DNA of 64,000 nt, taken from positions 41,252 to 105,251 of the forward strand of contig JAIOPJ010000046.1 in assembly GCA_021413975.1 (NCBI GenBank), read 5' to 3'. This DNA comes from Gemmatimonadota bacterium (GTDB taxonomy: Bacteria > Gemmatimonadota > Gemmatimonadetes > Gemmatimonadales > Gemmatimonadaceae). Positions 51,998 to 60,219 of the stretch are shown here, one piece after another. The notes beneath the pieces are model-generated. The model was not told the DNA's origin, made no database searches, and was given only the letters and a program-made list of their open reading frames with translations. The translations under genes and the position numbers were made by a program. Positions within the stretch are counted from its first letter, which is position 1. Each line of letters begins with the position of its first letter.

Positions 51998-52786
51998 TCA
52001 GCGGCGAATGAGCAACAGGGTCACGACGCCCAGGAGGAAGCCCGTGATCTGGATGAACGCATTGCGGTCCCAGGGCGCGCCGCCGAGCGGCACCACGAGC
52101 ACGTCACCGTCGGTCAGGTCGAGCGCGCCGACCGTCGTCCCCTCCGAGAGCGCCCTGCGAGTCGTCGCGGGTCCCGCGAGCAGGGTGTCCGCGCGGGTGA
52201 GCTTCATCTTGTCGGCCGCGGCGACCGGGCTCGGGCCGCCGGCGAGCATGACGAGCTCATCCAAAGTCGTCTCGGCCGGTACGCTCACGTAGCCGGGCCG
52301 CCCGACGGCGCCGAACACCGCCAGCCGCACGAGCGGTCGAGCGGTGACGGTCGCGTTCCGCACGACGTCGGTGAGCTCGGTCCGCAGCTTCGCCTCGAGC
52401 TCGGAGCGCAGCACACCCGCGAGCGAGACCGCGCGGAACCCCGGCACGGGCAGCCGCAAGCCCTCGAGTACGGCGAGTGTGTCATTGACCGCGAGCTGCC
52501 CCTCGATGACGATGAGGATCCTGTCGCCGGCGCGGAAGTCGCCGTCGGTCAAGCGCGTGCGGAGCGAGGACGCCTGGGAACGCGCACGTGCGCGGGTCCG
52601 GTCGCTGTATGCCGTGGAAGCGGCGAGCTGGTCGAGTTCAGCCGCGGCCGACTCGAGATCCGCGCGGGACGTGACCCGCGAGACCGGCTTGGAGGTCCCG
52701 CCTTGCGCATCGGCCGCGGCCGCAGGGACGCCGCACATGACCAGCGCGAGGACGATCGAACGACGGAGTCTGGGCGAAGCGATCAT
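51998..52786 (-). CDS. Polysaccharide export protein (Poly_export plus SLBB domain)
   Basis: This 262-residue exported protein has a signal peptide (VPAAAADAQ). A Poly_export-like domain at about 85-165 (GDRILIVIEGQLAVNDTLAVLEG) is followed by an SLBB domain at 168-240 (VRLAVFGAVGRPGYVSVPAETTLDELVMLAGG). A final hydrophobic helix (FIQITGFLLGVVTLLL) anchors the C-terminus, as in Wza-type or KpsD-like outer-membrane export proteins. No lipobox is seen. The ATG at 52786 lacks a Shine-Dalgarno and has TATTCT 7 nt upstream, hinting at a leaderless mRNA. It is divergent from the REC-GGDEF gene. Confidence 0.85.
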   Translation of the reverse strand: MIASPRLRRSIVLALVMCGVPAAAADAQGGTSKPVSRVTSRADLESAAAELDQLAASTAYSDRTRARARSQASSLRTRLTDGDFRAGDRILIVIEGQLAVNDTLAVLEGLRLPVPGFRAVSLAGVLRSELEAKLRTELTDVVRNATVTARPLVRLAVFGAVGRPGYVSVPAETTLDELVMLAGGPSPVAAADKMKLTRADTLLAGPATTRRALSEGTTVGALDLTDGDVLVVPLGGAPWDRNAFIQITGFLLGVVTLLLIRR

Positions 52787-53042
52787 TGGGAGGAGAATAG
52801 TGGACGAACCCGACTTTCGCACGTCGCTGGCCCTCGCGTTGCGACTCCGCCGCACGGGCGGTCGGCGAGTGTGGACGCCGCGCATCGAAAGTCGTATGAT
52901 TCCAGGGGTGTCAATCGGGTAACGGCATTGTTGACAACGTGTTATGACTTTCGAGGTATCCCGCACGCAACGTGCAGTTCAGGCACCCTTGAGACTGTTA
53001 TAGTTGCCTGCATCGTTTTTCTCCACCGGTCAATCCTACTAC

Positions 53043-53978
53043 ATGTCCGATCGTCCCACGCGCTCCCGCCCGCCGCTCACGCTCATCGCGAACAGCCAGG
53101 AGTGGCACTCCCGCTCGCTCGAGAGCATTCTCGGGCCACACGGGTATGCGGTGCTGCGAGCATACACGGGCAAGCAGGCCATCGAGCGCGCACTGTCCTC
53201 ACGCCCCGACCTGATCATCCTCGACACGGATCTTCCGGACCGCGACGGACTCGATGTCTGCCGCGAGTTGCGTGCCGACCCGAGCATCAGCGCGGCGACT
53301 CCGATCCTGATCACGAGCCCGGCGCATTCCAGCCGGCAGAAGCGCCTGGATGCCCTTCGCGCGGGTGCGTGGGACTTCATCGGATCGGCGCTCGACGGCG
53401 AGGAACTGCCGCTCCGGCTCGACGCCCTGATGCGCGCCAAGCAGGAGGTGGACCGGGTCCACGAGGAGTCGCTGCTTGACGAGCTCACCGGGCTCTACAA
53501 CATCCGCGGACTCGCCCGTCGGGCCCGGGAACTCGGGTCGCAGTCGTTCAGGCAGAAGGAGCCATTCGCGTGCATCGTCCTCACGCCGCTCCTCCTCAAC
53601 GACCAGGGCGCTGCGCTGTCCGCGAACCGGTCCGCCGAGATCGTCGAGACGCTCGCACGGGTGCTCAAGGAGACCGGACGCACGTCCGACGCGATCGGGA
53701 TGGTGGGCCCCGGTGAGTTCGCCGTGATCGCGCAGGGCACCGACTCCGAGGGTGCGGTCGGCCTCGCCGAGCGCCTGACGCGCGCCGTGTCGAGCATGGG
53801 CTCGACCAAGGGCGTCCGTGTCGCGTTCGGCTACGATGCCGTCCCGAACTACCATGACGCGCCCATCGAGCCGAGCGACATGCTCATGCGCGCGTCACTC
53901 GCGATGCGCCTCTCGCGCACCGAGGCCACCGGACCGAGCCAGCTGCACATCCGGAAGTTCGAAGGGCAGCTCAACTGA
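53043..53978 (+). CDS. Degenerate response-regulator/GGDEF protein
   Basis: This 311-residue protein has a REC-like domain at about 10-125 and a GGDEF-like domain at about 145-305. REC keeps the phospho-acceptor position Asp61 (IILDTDLP), but the N-terminal acidic pair reads NS and the conserved Lys-Pro reads GSA, so phosphorylation is doubtful. The GGDEF part retains DELTGLYN, but the signature loop is GPGEF at 222-226. The missing Asp argues against diguanylate cyclase activity. A protein-binding role is more likely. ATG 53043 is preferred to 53004, which lies at a TATAGT that may be a -10 box. Confidence 0.82.
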   Translation: MSDRPTRSRPPLTLIANSQEWHSRSLESILGPHGYAVLRAYTGKQAIERALSSRPDLIILDTDLPDRDGLDVCRELRADPSISAATPILITSPAHSSRQKRLDALRAGAWDFIGSALDGEELPLRLDALMRAKQEVDRVHEESLLDELTGLYNIRGLARRARELGSQSFRQKEPFACIVLTPLLLNDQGAALSANRSAEIVETLARVLKETGRTSDAIGMVGPGEFAVIAQGTDSEGAVGLAERLTRAVSSMGSTKGVRVAFGYDAVPNYHDAPIEPSDMLMRASLAMRLSRTEATGPSQLHIRKFEGQLN

Positions 53979-53988
53979 GCTGCCCTTC
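53961..53988. terminator. Bidirectional hairpin overlapping the stop codon of the GGDEF gene
   Basis: GAAGGGCAGCTCA (53961-53973) and TGAGCTGCCCTTC (53976-53988) form a near-complete palindrome with a 2-4 nt loop. The TGA stop at 53976 lies within it. It separates two convergent genes, and the arms end in weak A/T-containing flanks. It probably serves as a shared terminator in both directions. Confidence 0.6.
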
Positions 53989-54016
53989 GTGACACCGGGC
54001 TCACGCGCGGCCTTTA

Positions 54017-56431
54017 TCAGGCCCCGGTGAGTCGTCGCAGCGGGGACTTCTTCGTGTCGGCGGCCGCCGGGTCCGCATCCAGCTCGTCCTCGGCGCGATA
54101 CCCCGGCGTGTAGCCGTAGTACTTGTACATCCCGTGCGTGCTCACGTCGTTGAGGATCGCGCCGAGCATCCGGATCGGCAGGCGGTCGATGTCGTGCATG
54201 CGCGTCTGCGCGAGCTCGCGGTCGGTGACGCCGGTGCGCAGCACGAGGACCATGCTCCCGCAGAGCGAGGCCAGCACCAGCGCGTCCACGCCGGCACCGA
54301 GTGGCGGACTGTCGACGATGATCGCCTGATAATCGCCTCGCAGTCCCATCAGGAACTGGGCCATCACGGGAGACGCGAGCAGTTCCGGCCCACCGGCGAA
54401 CCGGGTGCCTGACGGGATGAAGTCGATGCCGAGATCGGTCATGGTCCGGATGATCTCGCTGCGCTGGGCCTCGCCGCGCAGGTAGTCCAGCAACCCCGGT
54501 TTGCGGTCCACCCCGAGCGAGCGATGCAGCAGCCCGCGGCGGGTGTCGGCGTCGATCAACAACGTCCGGCGACCGGCGGCCGAGAAGGCGCGCGCCAGGT
54601 TCGCCGCCGTGAACGACTTGCCGTCGCCGGGTCCCGGGCTCGACACCGTCGTGATGAAGGTGCCCGCCGTCCCGTGCGCGTACGCGAGGTTCATCCGGAT
54701 GCTGCGTGTCGACTCGAGCAGCTGCGCGGCCTGATCCGGATCGGCGGCGCCGCCCTTCTTCGACTTCATCAGCGGCAGGGTCCCGAGGATCGTGAGCCCG
54801 AGATCCTTCGTGATCTGGTCGGGGTAGCGGATCCGTCGGTCGAACCGGTCGAGCAACAGGGCCAGGACGAGACCGAGGCCGATGCCCGCGGCGAATCCGC
54901 CCAGCAGGATGATGACCAGCTGGTCGGTGACCGGTTCGAGCGGCACCTTGGCCTCGTCGAGCAGGCGTACATCGGGTGCAGCGCTCATCTCGGCCAAGCG
55001 GGCCTGTTCGTACGCCGACTGGAGGCTGGTGTACAGGTTGTTCGCTATCAGCACGTTGCGTTCGCGCCGAGACTCCTCGGCGACGCGGGCGGGGATCGCC
55101 TGCATCTCCCGGCCGGACGCCGTGATCCTCGCATCGAGGTCCCTCACCCGTTGCGCCAGGTTCGCGATCAGGGCGCGCGCCTGCGCCGGTACCGTGACGC
55201 GTTCGAGTTCGGTGATCTCGCGATTGAGCTGCTGCAGCGGGGCATGCGCGGGCCCGAACGTCAGTCGCATCTCCCGCGCCTGGGTCCTCTTGGCGGCGAG
55301 CAGGGACACGGCGTCATTGAGCTCGACCGAACTGCGGACCGAGGGGATCGCGCCCAGGGTCACGAGCAACGAGGTGCTCGAATCCGCGGCGAGCAATGCG
55401 CGCTGGATCGACTCGCGCTCCATGTCGAGCGAGTCCCGGTCCTGTCGCGTCCTGAAGTAGGCGGTGCGGACGGGATCGCGCGTCTCCTGCAGCCCCGAAG
55501 CGATCGGATTGGCGCCGCGGTCGTTCGGCAGCGTGATGGTGTTGATCTTGAACGTCTCGAGGGCGTCCTCGGCGACACGCAGGTCGTTCTGCGATCGATC
55601 GAGCTGTCCCTTCAGGACCTCGGTCAGTTGCGACAGCTTGTCGCGCTTCAGCGACGCGCCGACCTCGACGAACCGTGCGGCGACCGCGTTGACCGTCGCG
55701 GTGATCTCCACCGGATCGGTCCCGCGGAGCGAGAGCCGCAGGAAGGAATCGTCGATGCCGAGCGGTGGCGCCTCGAGCGCCCGCGACAGGCGCACGGCGG
55801 CGTCGCGCGGCGTCCGGACCACGAAGTCGAGCGAGAGTCCCGGCGTCGTGCCGGTCGGGACCCAGAGGAATCCCAGCGCCTTGCCGAGCGAATCCCCGAC
55901 GGCTTGCTGGTCCAGGACGGCCCCGTCCCGATTCTCGATACTCACGCGGTCGCCCGCTTGGCTCACTTCCACGCGGAACGCGCCGGGAGTGAACTTCTCC
56001 ATCAGGGTGAACCCCTGGAAATGGATCCGATCCGCCTCGGTCGACAGCTCGAGATACAGCTGCCGCCGCCGCACGACCTCGTCGAGCACCCGGAACGAAC
56101 GCACCAGCTCGAGCCAACCGCGATTCTGCAACAGCGCGTCGGTGCGGATGGGGCTGGCGGCGGCGGCCGACTGGCTCATGAGGTCGATCTGGATGGTCGC
56201 CTGGACCTCGTAGATCGGCTTCACCACGCGCGTCAGCGCCGCGCCCGCCGAGAGCCCGAGCACGCCAAGGCCGGCGATCAGCCATTTGTGGCGCAACAGG
56301 GCGGCGATGTACCGCCGGATGTCGATGCCACCCTCCTCCTCCTCGAGGTAGGGCGGAGGCTCAGGCGACTGCATCTGGGATCCCGGCAGCAGGAGCTGCT
56401 GCGGGGGGTGGTCGGACGAACTGGTCGGCAT
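54017..56431 (-). CDS. Wzc-type tyrosine autokinase (exopolysaccharide chain-length regulator)
   Basis: This 804-residue inner-membrane protein joins a Wzz domain and a BY-kinase domain. A first helix at about residues 48-66 (WLIAGLGVLGLSAGAALT) precedes a long periplasmic coiled-coil region. A second helix at about 500 (LVIILLGGFAAGIGLGLVLALLL) follows. The cytoplasmic kinase carries Walker A SSPGPGDGKS (Lys near 605), Walker A' LLIDADTRRG and Walker B IIVDSPPLG. A C-terminal Tyr cluster (Tyr769, 771, 772, 774 and 778) is available for autophosphorylation. It controls polymer length and export, together with the Poly_export protein nearby. Confidence 0.95.
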   Translation of the reverse strand: MPTSSSDHPPQQLLLPGSQMQSPEPPPYLEEEEGGIDIRRYIAALLRHKWLIAGLGVLGLSAGAALTRVVKPIYEVQATIQIDLMSQSAAAASPIRTDALLQNRGWLELVRSFRVLDEVVRRRQLYLELSTEADRIHFQGFTLMEKFTPGAFRVEVSQAGDRVSIENRDGAVLDQQAVGDSLGKALGFLWVPTGTTPGLSLDFVVRTPRDAAVRLSRALEAPPLGIDDSFLRLSLRGTDPVEITATVNAVAARFVEVGASLKRDKLSQLTEVLKGQLDRSQNDLRVAEDALETFKINTITLPNDRGANPIASGLQETRDPVRTAYFRTRQDRDSLDMERESIQRALLAADSSTSLLVTLGAIPSVRSSVELNDAVSLLAAKRTQAREMRLTFGPAHAPLQQLNREITELERVTVPAQARALIANLAQRVRDLDARITASGREMQAIPARVAEESRRERNVLIANNLYTSLQSAYEQARLAEMSAAPDVRLLDEAKVPLEPVTDQLVIILLGGFAAGIGLGLVLALLLDRFDRRIRYPDQITKDLGLTILGTLPLMKSKKGGAADPDQAAQLLESTRSIRMNLAYAHGTAGTFITTVSSPGPGDGKSFTAANLARAFSAAGRRTLLIDADTRRGLLHRSLGVDRKPGLLDYLRGEAQRSEIIRTMTDLGIDFIPSGTRFAGGPELLASPVMAQFLMGLRGDYQAIIVDSPPLGAGVDALVLASLCGSMVLVLRTGVTDRELAQTRMHDIDRLPIRMLGAILNDVSTHGMYKYYGYTPGYRAEDELDADPAAADTKKSPLRRLTGA

Positions 56432-56480
56432 GAGCCTCTACAGGATTCCCGGGCGAAACGTCCTAAGACACTGAGACGAA

Positions 56481-56486
56481 AGTATA
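56481..56486 (-). promoter_or_regulatory. Probable -10 box of the tyrosine-kinase gene
   Basis: TATACT on the minus strand (complement of 56481-56486) is the closest match to a consensus -10 box in this divergent region. Transcription would begin near 56474, about 43 nt before the ATG. No clear TTGACA partner is seen. Confidence 0.4.
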
Positions 56487-56598
56487 ACGACGACCGTCAC
56501 TTCCGGTCCGGAGGAGAGTGGCACTCGGGCGATCGTCGGAGTTACATTGTTGCGTTGGTGCCACGCCCCCCGCCTACCCCTGAACGCCCCACCCGCCC

Positions 56599-58119
56599 GT
56601 GACCGGACCCCGCGAACCCTCGAGCGCCACTTCCTCGGACGAGCTCTCGCTCGTCCCGAGCGATTTCCGCGCCACACTCAGTCTCCTGCTCGTTGACGAC
56701 GAGCGGACCCTGCGTGAGAGCTGCCGGTCGATCCTGACCGGCCTGGGGTACCGCGTCGAGGTCGCCAGCCGCGGCGACGAGGCACAGAAGCTGCTGCAGC
56801 GGCGCGGCTTCGACATAGTCCTGACCGATCTCTACATGCAGGAGTTCACGGGTCTCGACGTGTTGCAGGCCGCGCTGGAGTCGCGTCCGGACACGATCGT
56901 GATCGTGATGACCGGGAATCCGAGCGTCGCCTCCAATGTCGAGGCGCTCCGGGAGGGCGCGTGGGACTATCTCCCCAAGCCGTTCTCGGCGACCCATCTC
57001 GAGATCGTCGTGGGCCGCGCGGCGCATGCGGTGATGGTGGCGAAGGAGTCCTCGCGCACCGGCGCCGAGCCGACGACCGGCTCCGCCGACGACGATGCAC
57101 CCCTCGGCGTCTCCCCGCTCTTCGCGCGCTGCCTCGACCTCGCGAGGAAGGTGGCCCCGACCGACGCCTCGGTGTTCATCACCGGCGAGACGGGGTCGGG
57201 GAAGGAGATGATCGCGCAGTACATCCACCGCCGCAGCCGGCGCCGAGCGCGGCCGCTCGTGGCCGTGAACTGCGCGGCATTGCCCGAAGGGCTGCTGGAG
57301 TCGGAGATGTTCGGCCACGTGAAGGGGTCCTTCACGGGTGCCGTCCGCGACAAGGCCGGACTCCTCGAGACCGCCAACGGCGGAACGCTCTTCCTCGACG
57401 AACTCACCGAGATGCCCAAGTCGCTGCAGGCCAAGCTCTTGCGTGTCATCCAAGATGGCGTCGTACGGCGTGTCGGCAGCAACTCCACGAGTTCGATCGT
57501 GAACGTGCGCTTCATCGCGGCATCCAACCGCGACGCCGACCAGGCCGTCCGGGAGGGCGTGCTGCGCGAGGACCTGTACTACAGGCTCCGCGTGGTGCCG
57601 ATCTCGATCCCCGCGCTCCGCGATCGCAAGGAGGACGTGGCGCTCCTCGCCAGTCACTTCCTGCGCACCTACTGGCGGCAGCATCGGGGCGGCGAGACAC
57701 GCCCTCCCACACTCACGGACGAGGCGTTGCACGCCCTCCAGGCACACTCGTGGCCGGGCAACGTGCGCCAGTTGCAGAACGCGATCGAACACGCGGTGGT
57801 CCTGCTCGAGCCGGGCCAATCCGTGCGCGCCGCGGACATCCCGCTGGACGGCCTCTCGACCCACGGCGCGTCGGCGCGGTCCGTCCCGGACGGTCCGCCC
57901 GCCGACGACGTGGACGTCCTCAAGGAGAGCTACCACGTCGGCCGCGAGCGGGTGATCACGCAGTTCGAACGCCGCTATCTCACCGAGCTCGTGCGCGCGG
58001 CAGAGGGGAACATGTCGAAGGCCGCCCGCCTCGCCGGCGTGGACCGGACGACGCTCTACCGCCTGATGGAGCGCCACGGATTGCAGCGCGATGCCGTGGT
58101 GAGCCCCGGCCCCAACTGA
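56599..58119 (+). CDS. NtrC-family sigma-54-dependent response regulator
   Basis: This 506-residue protein has three domains. A receiver (about 25-145) has acidic pair Asp33-Asp34, phospho-acceptor Asp77 in LTDLYM, Thr105 and Lys127. An AAA+ domain (about 165-405) has Walker A GETGSGKE (Lys202), Walker B LFLDE (267-268) and sigma-54 loop GSFTGA (243-248), a Ser variant of the usual GAFTGA. A Fis-type helix-turn-helix is at the C-terminus (NMSKAARLAGVDRTTLYRLMERHGL). The start is GTG 56599. The kinase gene follows 1 nt downstream, so they form a two-component pair, probably governing the polysaccharide genes. Confidence 0.95.
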   Translation: MTGPREPSSATSSDELSLVPSDFRATLSLLLVDDERTLRESCRSILTGLGYRVEVASRGDEAQKLLQRRGFDIVLTDLYMQEFTGLDVLQAALESRPDTIVIVMTGNPSVASNVEALREGAWDYLPKPFSATHLEIVVGRAAHAVMVAKESSRTGAEPTTGSADDDAPLGVSPLFARCLDLARKVAPTDASVFITGETGSGKEMIAQYIHRRSRRRARPLVAVNCAALPEGLLESEMFGHVKGSFTGAVRDKAGLLETANGGTLFLDELTEMPKSLQAKLLRVIQDGVVRRVGSNSTSSIVNVRFIAASNRDADQAVREGVLREDLYYRLRVVPISIPALRDRKEDVALLASHFLRTYWRQHRGGETRPPTLTDEALHALQAHSWPGNVRQLQNAIEHAVVLLEPGQSVRAADIPLDGLSTHGASARSVPDGPPADDVDVLKESYHVGRERVITQFERRYLTELVRAAEGNMSKAARLAGVDRTTLYRLMERHGLQRDAVVSPGPN

Positions 58120-58120
58120 A

Positions 58121-59254
58121 GTGAGGCCGCCCGTCGTTCCGCCCGACCGGCACTCGCGCTCCGAGCGGCATCCCCGCGTCTCGTCCGGCGGGTTGCTGGT
58201 GAACCGGGAACCCCATCCGTTGGTCGTGCGCGCCGCCGCCGAGGTCCAACGGGGCTGGGCCCAGGCGCTCGGCGAGTCGTTCGATCCCGAGGAGACCCGG
58301 GCGATCCTCGACTGGCTGACCGAGGCGATCGACCTCGCCGCGAACGGCGTCTCTCCCGATCGCGGTGAAGGCGCGAGTGCACTGGGTCGTTTCCTCCTCG
58401 ATCGCGTGGGGTCGGTGCTGCTGAGCCTGCTCGCGGCCGAACGCTCGGTGGAGCGCGAGGAGGCGCTGCGTCTCCTGGCGGGGGTCGACGCCGTGCGGCG
58501 GACCATCGAGCCCGACTGGGACCGGTACTTCGCGTCGCAGCTCTCCGGGCCGGACGGGCTCAACATCGTGGTGGAGGTCGCCCACGACATCCGTTCACCC
58601 ATCACCTCGATCCGGTGTCTCGCGGAGACGCTCGAGCGCGGACAGTCGGGGCCGGTGACCGACGTGCAGCGCCAGCAGCTGAGGCTCATCTACTCCGCGG
58701 CGCTGAGCCTGAGCACCATGACCACCGACGTGATCGAGATGGCACGCCGCGTCGACGTCGCCTCCGACGGGGATGCGGTCCCGTTCTCGGTCGGCGAGGT
58801 GATCGAAGCCGTGCTCGACATGGTGCGGCCGATCGCCGAGGAGAAGGGACTGGTGGTGCGATGGAGCGGGCCCCCGGGCGACCAGCGGCTCGGCAATCCT
58901 TTGGCGCTCAACCGGATCATGCTCAACCTGGTGACCAACGCGCTGAAGTTCACCGACGAGGGGTCGGTGGATGTCACGGCGCGGGTCTCGAGCCCGACGC
59001 GGGTGGAGTTCTCGGTGAAGGACACCGGGCGCGGCATCAGCGACGAAGCGATGGAGACGCTCTATCAGCCGTTCCGGCGGTCGAGCGCCAGGGCCGGTCG
59101 TTCCGGGTACTTCTTCTCCGGCACCGGACTCGGCTTGGCGATGGTCAGGAAGCTCCTCGAGTCGTTGGGATCGGAGCTTCGATTCGAGACCGGCGCGGGT
59201 CAGGGAACGCGGTTCTACTTCGAGTTGGACATGCCTCCGGCCACCCGGCTCTAG
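58121..59254 (+). CDS. Cytoplasmic sensor histidine kinase
   Basis: This 377-residue kinase lacks membrane segments and any recognised PAS or GAF domain, so the signal is probably cytoplasmic. The dimerisation/phosphotransfer helix carries His155 in VEVAHDIRSPITSIRCL. The ATPase shows the N box (LNRIMLNLVTNALKF), G1 (VKDTGRGIS), and G2 (GTGLGLAMVRKLLESLG). The N-terminal 140 residues are helical and hydrophilic, and may be the sensing part. The start is GTG 58121, 1 nt after the NtrC-type regulator gene. Confidence 0.93.
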   Translation: MRPPVVPPDRHSRSERHPRVSSGGLLVNREPHPLVVRAAAEVQRGWAQALGESFDPEETRAILDWLTEAIDLAANGVSPDRGEGASALGRFLLDRVGSVLLSLLAAERSVEREEALRLLAGVDAVRRTIEPDWDRYFASQLSGPDGLNIVVEVAHDIRSPITSIRCLAETLERGQSGPVTDVQRQQLRLIYSAALSLSTMTTDVIEMARRVDVASDGDAVPFSVGEVIEAVLDMVRPIAEEKGLVVRWSGPPGDQRLGNPLALNRIMLNLVTNALKFTDEGSVDVTARVSSPTRVEFSVKDTGRGISDEAMETLYQPFRRSSARAGRSGYFFSGTGLGLAMVRKLLESLGSELRFETGAGQGTRFYFELDMPPATRL

Positions 59255-59271
59255 AAGCGCGGCGGTGACGC

Positions 59272-59400
59272 TGTTGCGATGCAGCAACACTGCCCCTGAT
59301 CGCCAACGGTCGCCAAGAGTGGATGCATCGGCTAACCTGTTGTTGTGTAAAGACTTGACGTAGCTGTTACAGTCTCGCTCGGAACGGCACGGGTCGTGCG
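59272..59400 (+). promoter_or_regulatory. Candidate sigma-54 promoter with upstream dyad, before the sugar transferase
   Basis: CGGCACG...GTGC at 59386-59400 has the invariant GG (59387-59388) and GC (59399-59400) 10 nt apart, matching the -24/-12 pattern of sigma-54 promoters with two mismatches. About 98-115 nt upstream lies a perfect dyad, TGTTGC (59272-59277) and GCAACA (59284-59289), a plausible enhancer site for the NtrC-type regulator encoded just upstream. Transcription would start near 59412, so translation would use the ATG at 59415 rather than 59406. A TTGACG at 59356 without a -10 partner is an alternative. Confidence 0.45.
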
Positions 59401-59405
59401 AAAGT

Positions 59406-60131
59406 ATGGGTCCGATGACAACCTTCGGCCTCCATACCTCAGTCCCGATCCTTCAGCGGACCGATGCCTCGATCGAGGCCGCGGCGCACCCGCACTATCG
59501 GGAAGGCGCGCGGCGAGCCCTCAACGTGGCTGTCGCCGCCGTCGGCATCCTGGTGACCGCCCCCCTCATGCTGGCTGTCGCGGTCGCGGTGAAGCTCTCC
59601 TCTCCCGGCCCGGTGTTCTACCGGCAGCGTCGCGTCGGTCTCGACATCCGCACGACGTCCGGTGGCAATCACCGCCGCAAGGTCGACCTCGGTGGCAAGC
59701 CGTTCACGATCTTCAAGTTCCGCACCATGCGCGTGGCGACGCCGGGTCAGGAACTGCAGGTGTGGGCCTCGCAGAACGACCCGCGGATCACGCCGATCGG
59801 CAACTTCCTGCGCCGCACGCGGCTCGACGAGCTTCCCCAGTTGTTCAACGTGCTCATCGGCGACATGAACGTCGTCGGTCCGCGCCCCGAGCAGCCGGCG
59901 ATCTTCCAGAACCTGCGCAACGAGGTTCCGAACTACCACGCGCGGCAGCAGGTGCGTCCCGGCATCACCGGGCGCGCGCAGATCACCCTGCAGTACGACA
60001 GCTGCATCGACGACGTGCGCAAGAAGGTCGCGGCCGACCTCGAGTACATCGAGTCGCAGTCGCTCGTCGAGGACCTGAAGATCATGGCCATGACGGCACC
60101 GGTCATGTTCCTGCGGAAGGGCTCGCGGTAG
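59406..60131 (+). CDS. Undecaprenyl-phosphate sugar phosphotransferase (initiating transferase)
   Basis: This 241-residue monotopic enzyme belongs to the bacterial sugar transferase family (PglC/WcaJ catalytic core). A membrane helix (about residues 40-65) is followed by SSPGPVFYRQRRVG, then FTIFKFRTMR, GNFLRRTRLDELPQLFNVLIGDMNVVGPRPE and VRPGITGRAQ, all family hallmarks. The catalytic Asp-Glu dyad is in LDELPQ. It transfers a sugar-1-phosphate to undecaprenyl phosphate, committing the repeat unit to synthesis. ATG 59406 or 59415 may start it, depending on the promoter used. Confidence 0.95.
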   Translation: MGPMTTFGLHTSVPILQRTDASIEAAAHPHYREGARRALNVAVAAVGILVTAPLMLAVAVAVKLSSPGPVFYRQRRVGLDIRTTSGGNHRRKVDLGGKPFTIFKFRTMRVATPGQELQVWASQNDPRITPIGNFLRRTRLDELPQLFNVLIGDMNVVGPRPEQPAIFQNLRNEVPNYHARQQVRPGITGRAQITLQYDSCIDDVRKKVAADLEYIESQSLVEDLKIMAMTAPVMFLRKGSR

Positions 60132-60157
60132 TCGACGATCCATCGGGCCGATGTTCC

Positions 60158-60198
60158 GAGGCGCCGGACCCCTCCTGCTGGGGTCCGGCGCCTCTTTT
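60158..60198 (+). terminator. Strong Rho-independent terminator after the sugar transferase gene
   Basis: A perfect 15-bp stem, GAGGCGCCGGACCCC (60158-60172) with GGGGTCCGGCGCCTC (60180-60194), encloses the 7-nt loop TCCTGCT and is followed by TTTT. It lies 26 nt after the stop codon. Confidence 0.92.
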
Positions 60199-60219
60199 CC
60201 TTCGGGGCGGGATCCAGAA

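Noticed and set aside
53043..53978. Calling the GGDEF protein a diguanylate cyclase
   Set aside because: The active-site loop is GPGEF, lacking the metal-binding Asp of the GGDEF signature.
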